The notes under the pieces: model-generated | Told to the model about the DNA's origin: nothing | Database searches by the model: none | The model's input: only the letters and a program-made list of their open reading frames with translations | Shown here: one piece after another, positions 54,586 through 62,461 of the stretch | Layout: each line of letters starts with the position of its first letter | How positions within the stretch are numbered: position 1 is the stretch's first letter | Program-made: the position numbers and the translations under genes | NCBI RefSeq assembly: GCF_018283455.1 | Contig: NZ_JAAMTH010000001.1 | Location: forward strand, 1,779,501 to 1,843,500 | DNA from: Planococcus sp. MSAK28401 | GTDB taxonomy: Bacteria > Bacillota > Bacilli > Bacillales_A > Planococcaceae | Direction: 5' to 3' | Length of the DNA: 64,000 nucleotides

Positions 54586-55476
54586 CTATTCACCATTAAA
54601 AAAATTATTTCTATGCCACCTGAAAAAGGCTGTATTTGACTGCTTGGCAGGGATGCGCATATTTTTTTTCAAGCTATACTGGCTCGCTTGTGGTTGAATG
54701 GCTGCTGACATCCTCAGCGTACCGGCTCCGGTAAAGGAAATTTGCCCGCTTTCATAAAGCGCTGCATGATTGGCGCATAATAACACGCCATTCGCTGGGT
54801 CTATCCGTTCTGCATCACTGCTGTCTTTCCAAGGTTTGCTGTAGGCTGCCTTCAGCAGCGCAGGGTTATCGAGGCCGCAAATGGCACATTTATTGTCCCA
54901 ACGCTCCAGTTGCACTGCTTTAAACTGCCTCTTCAAGTCCCTGAACTTTCGCCGCAGCAAGTATTCGGAATCCATCATCCAGGCAGTCAAGGAATTGTAT
55001 TTTTCCTCACGCACGGCATCGTAAACAAACTCCAATTGCTCGATATTTCGCCATTTGGATGACGACAATAATTCCAAAAACACCAATGCCAATGACTCAT
55101 TGCACGGATATACATAGCCTGAGTTGCCATTGCCGTCCGGCTGAAAAGCGGAATACTTGATTGGCAAATGTTCTGCCACTATTTTGATGCAAGACGCAAT
55201 TTCCAATGGGTCGTCAAGTTCCAAATATTCACAAGGCGCAAGCCATTCAGCTTCTGGCGTACCTGCTGCCTGCTCGCGGGCATCTTCTTGGATGGTGCCG
55301 ACTGCAACAAGTGCCCCCCTGACGTAATGGAAGGTCCGATCCCCTTTTTGCAGCGATTTTACGCGTTCCCACGAATGTGGCGTGGCCCCTGATTTATCTT
55401 TCATAGGCGCCCGGAGAATTCCGAGGCGCTTTTCTTCTCTATAGGTTTCCCCCTGCATGACGATGTAGCTATTCAT
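54586..55476 (-). CDS. PUA/EVE-like domain plus HNH endonuclease
   Basis: 296 residues. The N-terminal ~75 residues (SYIVMQGETYREEKRLGI and VKSLQKGDRTFHYVRGALVAVGTI) have the pattern of PUA/EVE-like domains that read modified bases. The C-terminus is an HNH nuclease: CAICGLDN, then LLKAAYSKPWKDSSDAERIDP, and VLLCANHAALYESG. The second zinc-type cysteine is in LLCANH. This is the architecture of modification-dependent restriction enzymes, so a defence role is plausible but unproven. ATG 55476 follows AGGAGG. Confidence 0.75.
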   Translation of the reverse strand: MNSYIVMQGETYREEKRLGILRAPMKDKSGATPHSWERVKSLQKGDRTFHYVRGALVAVGTIQEDAREQAAGTPEAEWLAPCEYLELDDPLEIASCIKIVAEHLPIKYSAFQPDGNGNSGYVYPCNESLALVFLELLSSSKWRNIEQLEFVYDAVREEKYNSLTAWMMDSEYLLRRKFRDLKRQFKAVQLERWDNKCAICGLDNPALLKAAYSKPWKDSSDAERIDPANGVLLCANHAALYESGQISFTGAGTLRMSAAIQPQASQYSLKKNMRIPAKQSNTAFFRWHRNNFFNGE

Positions 55477-55568
55477 TACGTGCCTCCTGACCATTGCTTT
55501 CTTCTATTCTACCATCATTTTGCCGAATTCGCCCGGTCACACTGCCAACAAAACCACTGAAGGCCAAG

Positions 55569-55597
55569 AAAAAAACCATCTCCTAAAAGGAAATGGC
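55569..55597 (-). terminator. Terminator of the CtaG-type operon
   Basis: CCAT-TCC/GGA-ATGG hairpin followed on the minus strand by TTTTTTT. Confidence 0.65.
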
Positions 55598-55599
55598 CA

Positions 55600-56382
55600 T
55601 CAAACGGCACGGGCGATTCGACCGGGTGCAGTCGCCTTGTACCAGCTCAAGCAAAAAAGGATAATGAGTGCCAAATCGATGACATCGCCCCCATAGTACA
55701 TGATCAGCGCTCCCATTTCCCCATCTCCGGTAGTGACTCCAGCCGGAGGCATCGCGTAAAGCGACTTCGCCAACACTTTATGGCTTGCAAACGCCACGAT
55801 CAAAACCGCTGCGCGCATACGGAACGAATGCCGATGGCCAGTCAGGTCAGTGTATAAGATTGACCAAGTGAATACATAGCCTGCCAGTAAAACATGAATA
55901 TGGACCAAGGCGTAAACCCATGTTGATTGGTGCATCCACACGAACAGATCCGTTCTATAAAGAATAACCAATCCACCAAAATTCAAGAAAGCGGTGCTGA
56001 TGGGATGGCTGGCGATTGAAATGAATCGGCTATTCAATAGATGGCTCAAGCGGCGTGCAGATTGTGTCGGCAAGCCCCTCATCATCAACGTCAATGGTTT
56101 GCCGTGCAGCAATAATAGCGGTGCCAGCATGCCGAGTAGCAAATGCACTATCATATGGGCGGAAAAACTTGTATGCGCTGTGTTCGCCAAAGGGCCGACT
56201 AATGAAGCGCTTGCCGTGATCACGCCAGCGAACCAAAACATGTAACGGTGGGTGGGCCATTTTTTATAGCGTTCGTTGGTCCAAATCGCAAGCATCGGGT
56301 AAAACATCATCGCCCAGGCAAGCAATAACGCTGCTGTCAGCTGAAACCAAGGTTCTATGGGGCCGAGGTAATGGTGGATCAT
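55600..56382 (-). CDS. Cytochrome c oxidase assembly factor, CtaG (caa3) type
   Basis: 260-residue membrane protein, about seven helices, matching the Caa3_CtaG family: HMIVHLLLGMLAPLLLLHGKPLTL, HQSTWVYALVHIHVLLAGYVFTW and a conserved MYYGGDVIDLALI end, with repeated histidines that could bind copper. ATG 56382 lies 4 nt after the stop of the DUF2243 gene. The frame is open upstream inside that gene. The two form a commonly seen pair. Confidence 0.82.
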   Translation of the reverse strand: MIHHYLGPIEPWFQLTAALLLAWAMMFYPMLAIWTNERYKKWPTHRYMFWFAGVITASASLVGPLANTAHTSFSAHMIVHLLLGMLAPLLLLHGKPLTLMMRGLPTQSARRLSHLLNSRFISIASHPISTAFLNFGGLVILYRTDLFVWMHQSTWVYALVHIHVLLAGYVFTWSILYTDLTGHRHSFRMRAAVLIVAFASHKVLAKSLYAMPPAGVTTGDGEMGALIMYYGGDVIDLALIILFCLSWYKATAPGRIARAV

Positions 56383-56386
56383 CGCT

Positions 56387-56866
56387 TTATGCGGACCGCC
56401 TTTCCTTGGCGGATTTTGCAAGGATGATCCCGGCAATTAGCAAAGCTGCGCCAAACAAATTCCAGCTCAAGTCATATGGCCATAATTCCACCTGATAACG
56501 TACCTGGTGAATCCTGAACACCTTATGGTCAATGATGCCGTCAAACAGCTGGAATGCCCCGGCGCCGATGAGGATAGAGCCAATCCAATACCGCATGCGG
56601 AGCGCTTGCCGCCTTCTCAAGTCTGCGAACATAAATAGCCCGCCGATCGCTGCAAACCAAGCAAAAGAATTCAACAAGCCGTCTGCAAAAATGCCGATTT
56701 GTGGGGTCGCCAAATCATAGAAATGATGCCATTGGAGCAACTGGTGAAAAATAACTTCATCGACAAATGCCATAAAGCCGATCCCGAACAGTAAACCCGC
56801 CCAAAAATTCCTTTTATTGAGCCGTGAGCTTATTTCTCCAACTTTCGATTGTTCCGCCTTTTCCAT
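56387..56866 (-). CDS. DUF2243 membrane protein
   Basis: 159 residues, four helices. FGIGFMAFVDEVIFHQLLQWHHFYD and LFDGIIDHKVFRIHQVR are family-typical, with conserved His residues on the helices. It is regularly paired with CtaG-type assembly factors, as here, which suggests a role in metal or oxidase assembly. ATG 56866 is preceded by AGGAGAGGTG. Confidence 0.82.
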   Translation of the reverse strand: MEKAEQSKVGEISSRLNKRNFWAGLLFGIGFMAFVDEVIFHQLLQWHHFYDLATPQIGIFADGLLNSFAWFAAIGGLFMFADLRRRQALRMRYWIGSILIGAGAFQLFDGIIDHKVFRIHQVRYQVELWPYDLSWNLFGAALLIAGIILAKSAKERRSA

Positions 56867-56935
56867 CTCCACACCTCTCCTTCTGACAATAGCCATCCTT
56901 ACCTAATATGTACCCAATCAGTTTTTATGGAAACG

Positions 56936-56962
56936 AAAAAAAGAGCCTCTGGCCAGGCTCTT
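56936..56962 (-). terminator. Terminator of the Hsp20 gene
   Basis: AAGAGCCT/AGGCTCTT hairpin; the minus strand continues with TTTTTTTT. It overlaps the stop codon. Confidence 0.8.
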
Positions 56963-57390
56963 CACTCGATTTCGATACGTTTGCCATTGCCGGATTCTTT
57001 TTCTGCCGGCTTTGGTACAGTCAGTTCCAAGACGCCATCCTTGAAATTTCCTTTGATGGCCTGGTCATCTACATCACCGATATAAAAACTTCGCTTGAAG
57101 GAGCCAAAAGAGCGTTCCTTGCGGATATAATGTCCTTCGTCTTCTGAAGTTTCTGAGCTCTGTTCTTTTTTTCCGCTGATAGTTAGATACCCGTCTTTAA
57201 AATCAACTTGAATATCATCTTTCGAAAAACCTGGAACATCGACCACTACTTCATATTTTCCGTCTGCCTCTTTTACATCGACCTGAGGGTAATTGCTTTC
57301 CTTGAAGAACCGGTCAAAGAAATCCGAATCCAAATCGCTCTGGAATAGTTTCGGGAAAAAATCTTCCCTTTTTCTTGGCATAAGTTTCAT
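56962..57390 (-). CDS. Small heat shock protein (Hsp20/alpha-crystallin)
   Basis: 142-residue ATP-independent chaperone that holds unfolding proteins. The alpha-crystallin domain spans about 40-130: YPQVDVKEADGKYEVVVDVPG, GYLTISGKKEQS, and the closing GVLELTVPKP. The C-terminal IxI-like motif is KRIEIE. AGGAGG sets ATG 57390. Promoter TTGACT-N16-TATAAT at 57464-57491. Confidence 0.92.
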   Translation of the reverse strand: MKLMPRKREDFFPKLFQSDLDSDFFDRFFKESNYPQVDVKEADGKYEVVVDVPGFSKDDIQVDFKDGYLTISGKKEQSSETSEDEGHYIRKERSFGSFKRSFYIGDVDDQAIKGNFKDGVLELTVPKPAEKESGNGKRIEIE

Positions 57391-57743
57391 CATTATTCCT
57401 CCTCATTTCTTTAATTAGGTCTAATAGGCCAGATTTTCATAAAATAATTATCTTACTAATTGCATTATAGAACTTTATACTTAGAAGTCAAACAATTTTC
57501 TAACAATTCAGAATTAAGAAGTTTCTATTCTATCCTTCCGTGTCCTGTTTTTCTTTTGTTTGCTTTCCATAGACCCCTTCACTTATCGAATTCCCTCGGG
57601 TTCCTCGGGTAGTTATGTATAAGATGCGGCACTCGTGAGGTTTAAAAAATATGAATTACAGGAATACTACAGAAAGCATATGTGTACTACTTATAATGAT
57701 TTCCCTGTTATAATGGGAGATATCACTGAAGGAGATGATAGCG
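57391..57743. other. 353-bp divergent intergenic region
   Basis: Holds the Hsp20 promoter (57464-57491 minus) and the promoter of the small gene at 57744. No frame with a convincing start. Confidence 0.5.
57464..57491 (-). promoter_or_regulatory. Sigma-A promoter of the Hsp20 gene
   Basis: On the minus strand TTGACT, 16 nt, perfect TATAAT. No CIRCE element is visible, so HrcA control is unlikely. Confidence 0.65.
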
Positions 57744-57941
57744 ATGGAAATGGGTACAATAAAAGGTTCGAGCATGATGGTGAAAGTAGTACGTTCCCTT
57801 ATGGAAGAAGGCTGGTCTTTTACACCGAACGAATTGGACATCATCGTCCGCGCCGAGCATCCTGAAACCGGCGAATCCATCTCCTTCCCTTCATTCGGGA
57901 GCCTGAAAATGTGGCTTTACGAAAAAGGGCTTAGCTATTAA
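57744..57941 (+). CDS. Small conserved-looking protein, unknown
   Basis: 65 residues, soluble: MEMGTIKGSSMMVKVVRSLMEE, then IIVRAEHPETGESISFPSFGSLKMWLYEKG. It looks like a small alpha/beta protein. GAAGGAG lies 9 nt before ATG 57744. An ATG at 57735 is too near the site. Not recognised. Confidence 0.6.
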   Translation: MEMGTIKGSSMMVKVVRSLMEEGWSFTPNELDIIVRAEHPETGESISFPSFGSLKMWLYEKGLSY

Positions 57942-57954
57942 CTGAAAAAGCTGC

Positions 57955-57990
57955 CCCTCTGCCGAATCGGCAGCAGGGACAGCTTTTTTT
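57955..57990 (+). terminator. Terminator of the small gene at 57744
   Basis: AAAAGCTG-CCCT...AGGG-CAGCTTTT with an internal CTGCCGA/TCGGCAG stem and seven T residues. Confidence 0.82.
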
Positions 57991-58029
57991 GTTGGTCATT
58001 TCAAGTTCATTCGCGGCATGTGCTAAAGT

Positions 58030-58191
58030 TTAGGCAAACGGCCCAAGAATTGCCGGCTTTTTGCATAGTGAAGCGTTAACGCCTTGTTTTCGCAGTTCGG
58101 AAACAATGGCCCCGTTGGTTTTTCTGCACACTTCATACGATTCATCGAACATTCTCTTTAACTGCTTCATTTGATTGGATTGACGGTTCAT
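58030..58191 (-). CDS. 53-residue protein, unknown
   Basis: A frame MNRQSNQMKQLKRMFDESYE, then VCRKTNGAIVSELRKQGVN and a cysteine-containing C-terminus ending ILGPFA. GGAGGGTG lies 7-8 nt before ATG, an excellent ribosome binding site that supports expression. It is mostly helical and basic. No family recognised. Confidence 0.6.
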   Translation of the reverse strand: MNRQSNQMKQLKRMFDESYEVCRKTNGAIVSELRKQGVNASLCKKPAILGPFA

Positions 58192-58348
58192 TCGACACAC
58201 CCTCCACTCGGATGACTTCCTAGACCAGTATACAGGGCAACTATGAACAAACTATTAACAAACGGAAAAAACTTTCAATATGAGCGATTTTCTGTTGCTG
58301 CGCTCTCCAAGTAGCTGTAGATGCAGCTTGTATTGCTTCCTAACTGTC

Positions 58349-58377
58349 AAAAATCCGCCTGCGAGAGGCGGATTTTT
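58349..58377 (-). terminator. Terminator of the abg-like operon
   Basis: AAAAATCCGCCT/AGGCGGATTTTT perfect stem, T-run on the minus strand. Confidence 0.88.
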
Positions 58378-58380
58378 CTT

Positions 58381-59895
58381 TTACATGCGTAAGCTAATCC
58401 CTGGCCCGATCGGAATCCCAGTCAAGGCGAAGATGATCATCATGACAAGCCATACGCCGAAGAAGATAAGACTATACGGCAACATCAAAGAAATCAAGGT
58501 GCCGAGTCCCGCTTTTTTGTCGTATTCGCGCATGAAGGCGAGCACGATCAAAATATAAGGATTGAGCGGCGTAATGATATTCGTCGATGAATCCGCGATG
58601 CGGAACGCCAATTGGACAAATGCCGGATGATAATCCAGCAGCATGAACATCGGGATGAAAATCGGTGCCATCAATGCCCATTGTGCAGATCCACTGAAAA
58701 TCAATAGATTCAACAATGCGGCGAGAACACTGAAGCCAACCATGACCGGCAAGCCTGTCATATTGATGCTCGTCAAGAATTCAGCGCTGTTGACGGCGAG
58801 CCAGATGCCCAGGTTGCTCCAGTTAAAATAACTAATAAACTGGGCTGCGGCGAAGATCAAGACGATATAGCCGGACATGTCTTTAATGGCATCTCCCATA
58901 TAAGCAGGAATGTCTTTGGATTCGGTGATTTTCTTGACGGTGATGCCGTATGCGACAGCCACTGTAATGAAGAAGAACAGAATAATTGGCACGATGCCAG
59001 AAAGGAATGGCGACGGGATGATACCGCCGTCTTCATTGCGGACAGGTGAACCTGGGAAGAACAACAATAAGACGATTAAGCCGATGTATACAGCCCCCGC
59101 GATAACGGCATTCAGCAAGCCTTTGTTTTCCTGTTTCGTCACCGGTTCAAATGAATTATCGGCTTTGCCCGTGTATGTACCAAGGCGCGGTTCGACCAAT
59201 TTTTCGGTAATGATCGCCCCAACGATCGCCATAACGATAACGGAAGCACTCATGAAATACCAGTTATCGACAGGTGTTACGACCATGGTATCATCGATGG
59301 CTCTGGCAGCTTCTGTGGAAATCCCAGATAGCAGTGCGTCTGTACCGGTAATCAGGATATTTGCTGTAAACCCAGCGCCGGTTCCGGCAAATCCTGCCGC
59401 AAGTCCTGCGAGTGGATGCCTCCCGACAGAAGCGAAGACCATTGCCGCAAGCGGCGGCACTAGGATAAAGGCGGCGTCTGACGCCAAGTTCCCCATGATC
59501 CCTGTGAAAATGACCGCATAAGTGATCAGTGATTTCGGTGCATTCAGGATGGATTTTTTGATGGCGGTCTCCATCAGTCCGACACGTTCAGCCAAGCCGA
59601 TTCCGAGCATCATGACGAGCACAAGCCCGAGTGGTGCAAAGCCAGTGAAGTTGTTGATCGTCTCTGCGAGGATATAACGGATCCCTTCGCCTGAAACGAT
59701 GCTTTGAATCGCCAGTTCCTCGCCCGTTCCCGGATGGACGACGGTCGTACCAAGTGAACTGACCAGCCATGACAGCAATACGACAAAAACTGCTAAGTAT
59801 ACAAAAATGAAGAATGGATCGGGCAAGCGGTTGCCCCACTTTTCAATGAAATTCAAAAATCCTTTTTTGTCTTGTTGTTCAGTCGATGTTGCCAT
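58381..59895 (-). CDS. AbgT-family transporter
   Basis: 504-residue membrane protein with about 12-13 helices, of the AbgT family (p-aminobenzoyl-glutamate uptake in E. coli; some members export sulfonamides). It begins with a cytoplasmic stretch, then GNRLPDPFFIFVYLAVFVV; AGLAAGFAGTGAGFTANILITG and RIADSSTNIITPLNPYILIV are family-like. ATG 59895 follows GGGAGG. It is the last gene of the leftward operon that contains an AbgA-like hydrolase, which supports a uptake-then-hydrolysis pathway. Confidence 0.9.
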   Translation of the reverse strand: MATSTEQQDKKGFLNFIEKWGNRLPDPFFIFVYLAVFVVLLSWLVSSLGTTVVHPGTGEELAIQSIVSGEGIRYILAETINNFTGFAPLGLVLVMMLGIGLAERVGLMETAIKKSILNAPKSLITYAVIFTGIMGNLASDAAFILVPPLAAMVFASVGRHPLAGLAAGFAGTGAGFTANILITGTDALLSGISTEAARAIDDTMVVTPVDNWYFMSASVIVMAIVGAIITEKLVEPRLGTYTGKADNSFEPVTKQENKGLLNAVIAGAVYIGLIVLLLFFPGSPVRNEDGGIIPSPFLSGIVPIILFFFITVAVAYGITVKKITESKDIPAYMGDAIKDMSGYIVLIFAAAQFISYFNWSNLGIWLAVNSAEFLTSINMTGLPVMVGFSVLAALLNLLIFSGSAQWALMAPIFIPMFMLLDYHPAFVQLAFRIADSSTNIITPLNPYILIVLAFMREYDKKAGLGTLISLMLPYSLIFFGVWLVMMIIFALTGIPIGPGISLRM

Positions 59896-59916
59896 TCCCA
59901 TTCCTCCCTTTTCGTT

Positions 59917-61230
59917 TTATGCACCGAATAACAAACGGTACAATTTCCGCGGCCGGCCGCGACGCCCAGCTTCTTCCCCCGCCACTTCGACGAGGCCGAT
60001 GCTCTCAAGCTCCGTTAAGATCCTGCGCGCATTGCGTTCTGTGCTGTTCATCCATTGCGATAATTCCAAGGCGGTGAGTTCAACTTTCGCATAATGATGG
60101 GACAATGATTCAATGCGGGAAATGACGGTCTGGCTGATCGCTGCGCCTTTCAGCGCTTCCTGCCATTTCGACTCGGAACTGCGGCGGCTGTAGCGAAGGC
60201 GGTCGCCTGATGAGTTGATTTCCGTCACTTTTCCGCCTTCGTCGATATTGATGACCACGCCGTTCTCTTTTTCTCGGGCGTAGTCAAGCGCCAGCCGGAC
60301 ATTCTGCTCGGATTCTGTGACGGTCCGGCCATAGCCGATGCCGATGCGGACCTGGAACTTGCTGTTGGCAAAAATCTCTTCCTTCAGCTCTTCCGGATGA
60401 TGTGATTTGCTGTAAAGCTCCAATTCTCCGCGAGTCGTATAGATGAAGTAAATGCCATTGCCCATTCCGACTTTTGAGCCTTTGACTTCTTCGGCAAAAT
60501 CGATGAGCACCCGGTTCATCGCCAGTTCCTGCCGTTCGATCTTGAACGGCGTTTTGCGCTGCTGCGCTTGGCTCGGGTAGATGATTTCGATGCCAATCAT
60601 CGCCAATTGCTTCATTCGGTACAAGTCTGACAGGCTTCTTTCCTTAATGACTGAAATCGCACGGTGGGCGGCGAGTTCCGATACGCTGATCCGGTAGACA
60701 GGCACACCGCGCTCCTTTAAGCCGTTATAGGCGGCGTGGACGCAAGTGAGCGCTGCTTGTATATGCCCTGAGCGATACAATTTCTCGTGGTAGTCGATCA
60801 ATTCTTCAGCCGGGATATAGCCGAGCTCCGGCGCGGTATGAATCTCCAATTTTTCCAAGTCGAAATCCTTGAGCATTTTCAGCACTTCGCGGCGCGGAAC
60901 CGAATCGACACTGATGCTCGATAACACAGCGCCTTCTTGCATAAAAGCATCGAGCATCGTCCCGAGCAGGCTTGACCCATGCAGCAGGATATAATCCGCA
61001 TGATCCGCATCGATTAGCTTTTCTTTCAAAGCAAAATGATAAGGCGCCGGGCCTGAAAAGAGCCAATGGCCGATGCGTGCTGAATGTTGGTTGATGATGT
61101 TTTTCGTTTCTTCCGTATGCTGATAAATGAAGGGAATGAGCTCGATGCCTTCCAAGCTGCCAGCTGCTTTCATCGTTTCATTGACCGAATCATTTGGCCC
61201 GATCAGCCCAACTTTAACGATCTCTCTCAT
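59917..61230 (-). CDS. Regulator with N-terminal sensor, GGDEF-like and winged-helix domains
   Basis: 437 residues. The N-terminal ~240 residues (VKVGLIGPNDSVNETMKAAG start) form a possible ligand-sensing domain. About 270-345 resembles a degenerate GGDEF-like fold (KVGMGNGIYFIY, then RIGIGYGRTVTESEQNVRLA). The C-terminus (about 365-437) is a winged helix (LELSQWMNSTERNARRILTEL) ending with an AT-hook-like RRGRPRK. It is not LysR-like, as E. coli AbgR is. It is translationally coupled to the M20 gene (17-nt overlap) and sits before the transporter. It probably senses the substrate of the operon. Confidence 0.7.
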   Translation of the reverse strand: MREIVKVGLIGPNDSVNETMKAAGSLEGIELIPFIYQHTEETKNIINQHSARIGHWLFSGPAPYHFALKEKLIDADHADYILLHGSSLLGTMLDAFMQEGAVLSSISVDSVPRREVLKMLKDFDLEKLEIHTAPELGYIPAEELIDYHEKLYRSGHIQAALTCVHAAYNGLKERGVPVYRISVSELAAHRAISVIKERSLSDLYRMKQLAMIGIEIIYPSQAQQRKTPFKIERQELAMNRVLIDFAEEVKGSKVGMGNGIYFIYTTRGELELYSKSHHPEELKEEIFANSKFQVRIGIGYGRTVTESEQNVRLALDYAREKENGVVINIDEGGKVTEINSSGDRLRYSRRSSESKWQEALKGAAISQTVISRIESLSHHYAKVELTALELSQWMNSTERNARRILTELESIGLVEVAGEEAGRRGRPRKLYRLLFGA

Positions 61231-62461
61231 TTGCAGTAGCCTCCATCAAAAAGCGGGACAATAATTCGACGCCCATCTTCAAATCTTCAGCAGTGGCAAA
61301 TTCGTCAGGGTGATGGCTCAGTCCATCCTTGCAAGGGATAAACAGCAAACCGCTTGGCCAAGCTTGCGCCATGTTCATGACATCATGCCCTGCGCCGCTG
61401 TCCATCCGATGCGCCAAATAGGCTTCGTGATCGCCGGCATCGACCAATTGCTGGGCGATTCCGTCATCGAGCAAAACAGATGGGTTGTCGACCAGCACTT
61501 CGATATCAATCTTCACGCCTGTCGTTTCTTCAATGCGCTTCGCTTCGCTCTGTACGGCATCTGCCATCTTCTTTTTCAATACATCATCCACACTGCGGAT
61601 ATCGACTCCTGCGGTGACCGTTTGGGGAATGACGTTCATCGAATTCGGCGAGGCCGTCAAGGTCGACACGGTCGCGACCAGTGATTTTTCGTAGGCATCA
61701 TTCATTTGAAGCGCCGTCTCCTGGACGAATGAAATGAACGGCGCGGCGGCAGCCAGTGCATCTTGCCTTTGGTCCATTGGCGTCGTTCCCGTATGTCCCG
61801 CTTTTCCGTTGAAAGTAACCGCTAAACGCACGGGGCAAGCGACGCCTTTCACTACCCCATAATCTTTTTCATGATTGACGATGTGCATCCCTTGCTCGAT
61901 ATGCAACTCGACAAAGCATTCCAACTCGTGTTTCGGGCGCTTCGCGTTGACGAGATCCTGCCACAGGAATCCTTGGCTTTCGACAGCTTGGGCGAGTGTG
62001 ACGCCATGCTGGTCTTCAAGCGTGCCGATGGATGGATCCAATAATCCGCTCATCGCTTTGCTGCCAATCGTCGAGACGCCGAAACGCGAAGATTCTTCCG
62101 AACGGAAGCAAATGATTTCGATGGGGCGCTGCGGTTTAAAATCGGCTTCCTTCAACATCTTGATAGCCCCAAGTCCGCAGACGACACCAGCGCCACCGTC
62201 GAATGCCCCGCCGTTTGGCACAGTGTCGAGATGAGACCCTGTTGCTACTGCCGCTTTCCCGCCCGTGACGTTCCAGCGGGCGATGACATTTCCTGCGGCA
62301 TCCTCTGAAACGTCGAGCCCCAATTCTTCAGCAATCGCTTTAAAGACTTCGATGGCCTCTGTTTCTTCCGCTGTATAACCTTCCCGCGTAAACCCTTGCG
62401 GCTGGACCAATACATTGCTTAAGTTCATCCGCTGCAATTGCTCAATCAGCCAGTTTTTCAC
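61214..62461 (-). CDS. M20-family amidohydrolase (allantoate/N-carbamoyl-amino-acid hydrolase type)
   Basis: 415-residue zinc hydrolase of the AmaB/HyuC type. Metal ligands are in ATGSHLDTVPNGGAFDGG and in FRSEESSRFG, and the later ligand is in VELHIEQG. It would hydrolyse an amide or N-carbamoyl amino acid. GTG 62461 follows AAGGAGG at 9 nt, and the ATG at 62470 abuts the site. It overlaps the AbgA-like gene upstream and the regulator downstream. Confidence 0.88.
   Translation of the reverse strand: MKNWLIEQLQRMNLSNVLVQPQGFTREGYTAEETEAIEVFKAIAEELGLDVSEDAAGNVIARWNVTGGKAAVATGSHLDTVPNGGAFDGGAGVVCGLGAIKMLKEADFKPQRPIEIICFRSEESSRFGVSTIGSKAMSGLLDPSIGTLEDQHGVTLAQAVESQGFLWQDLVNAKRPKHELECFVELHIEQGMHIVNHEKDYGVVKGVACPVRLAVTFNGKAGHTGTTPMDQRQDALAAAAPFISFVQETALQMNDAYEKSLVATVSTLTASPNSMNVIPQTVTAGVDIRSVDDVLKKKMADAVQSEAKRIEETTGVKIDIEVLVDNPSVLLDDGIAQQLVDAGDHEAYLAHRMDSGAGHDVMNMAQAWPSGLLFIPCKDGLSHHPDEFATAEDLKMGVELLSRFLMEATANERDR

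Noticed and set aside
57391..57480. CIRCE element upstream of Hsp20
   Set aside because: No TTAGCACTC-N9-GAGTGCTAA-like dyad is present.
57635..57865. Alternative frame over the small gene at 57744
   Set aside because: No ribosome binding site; the chosen frame has GAAGGAG at proper spacing and ends before a terminator.
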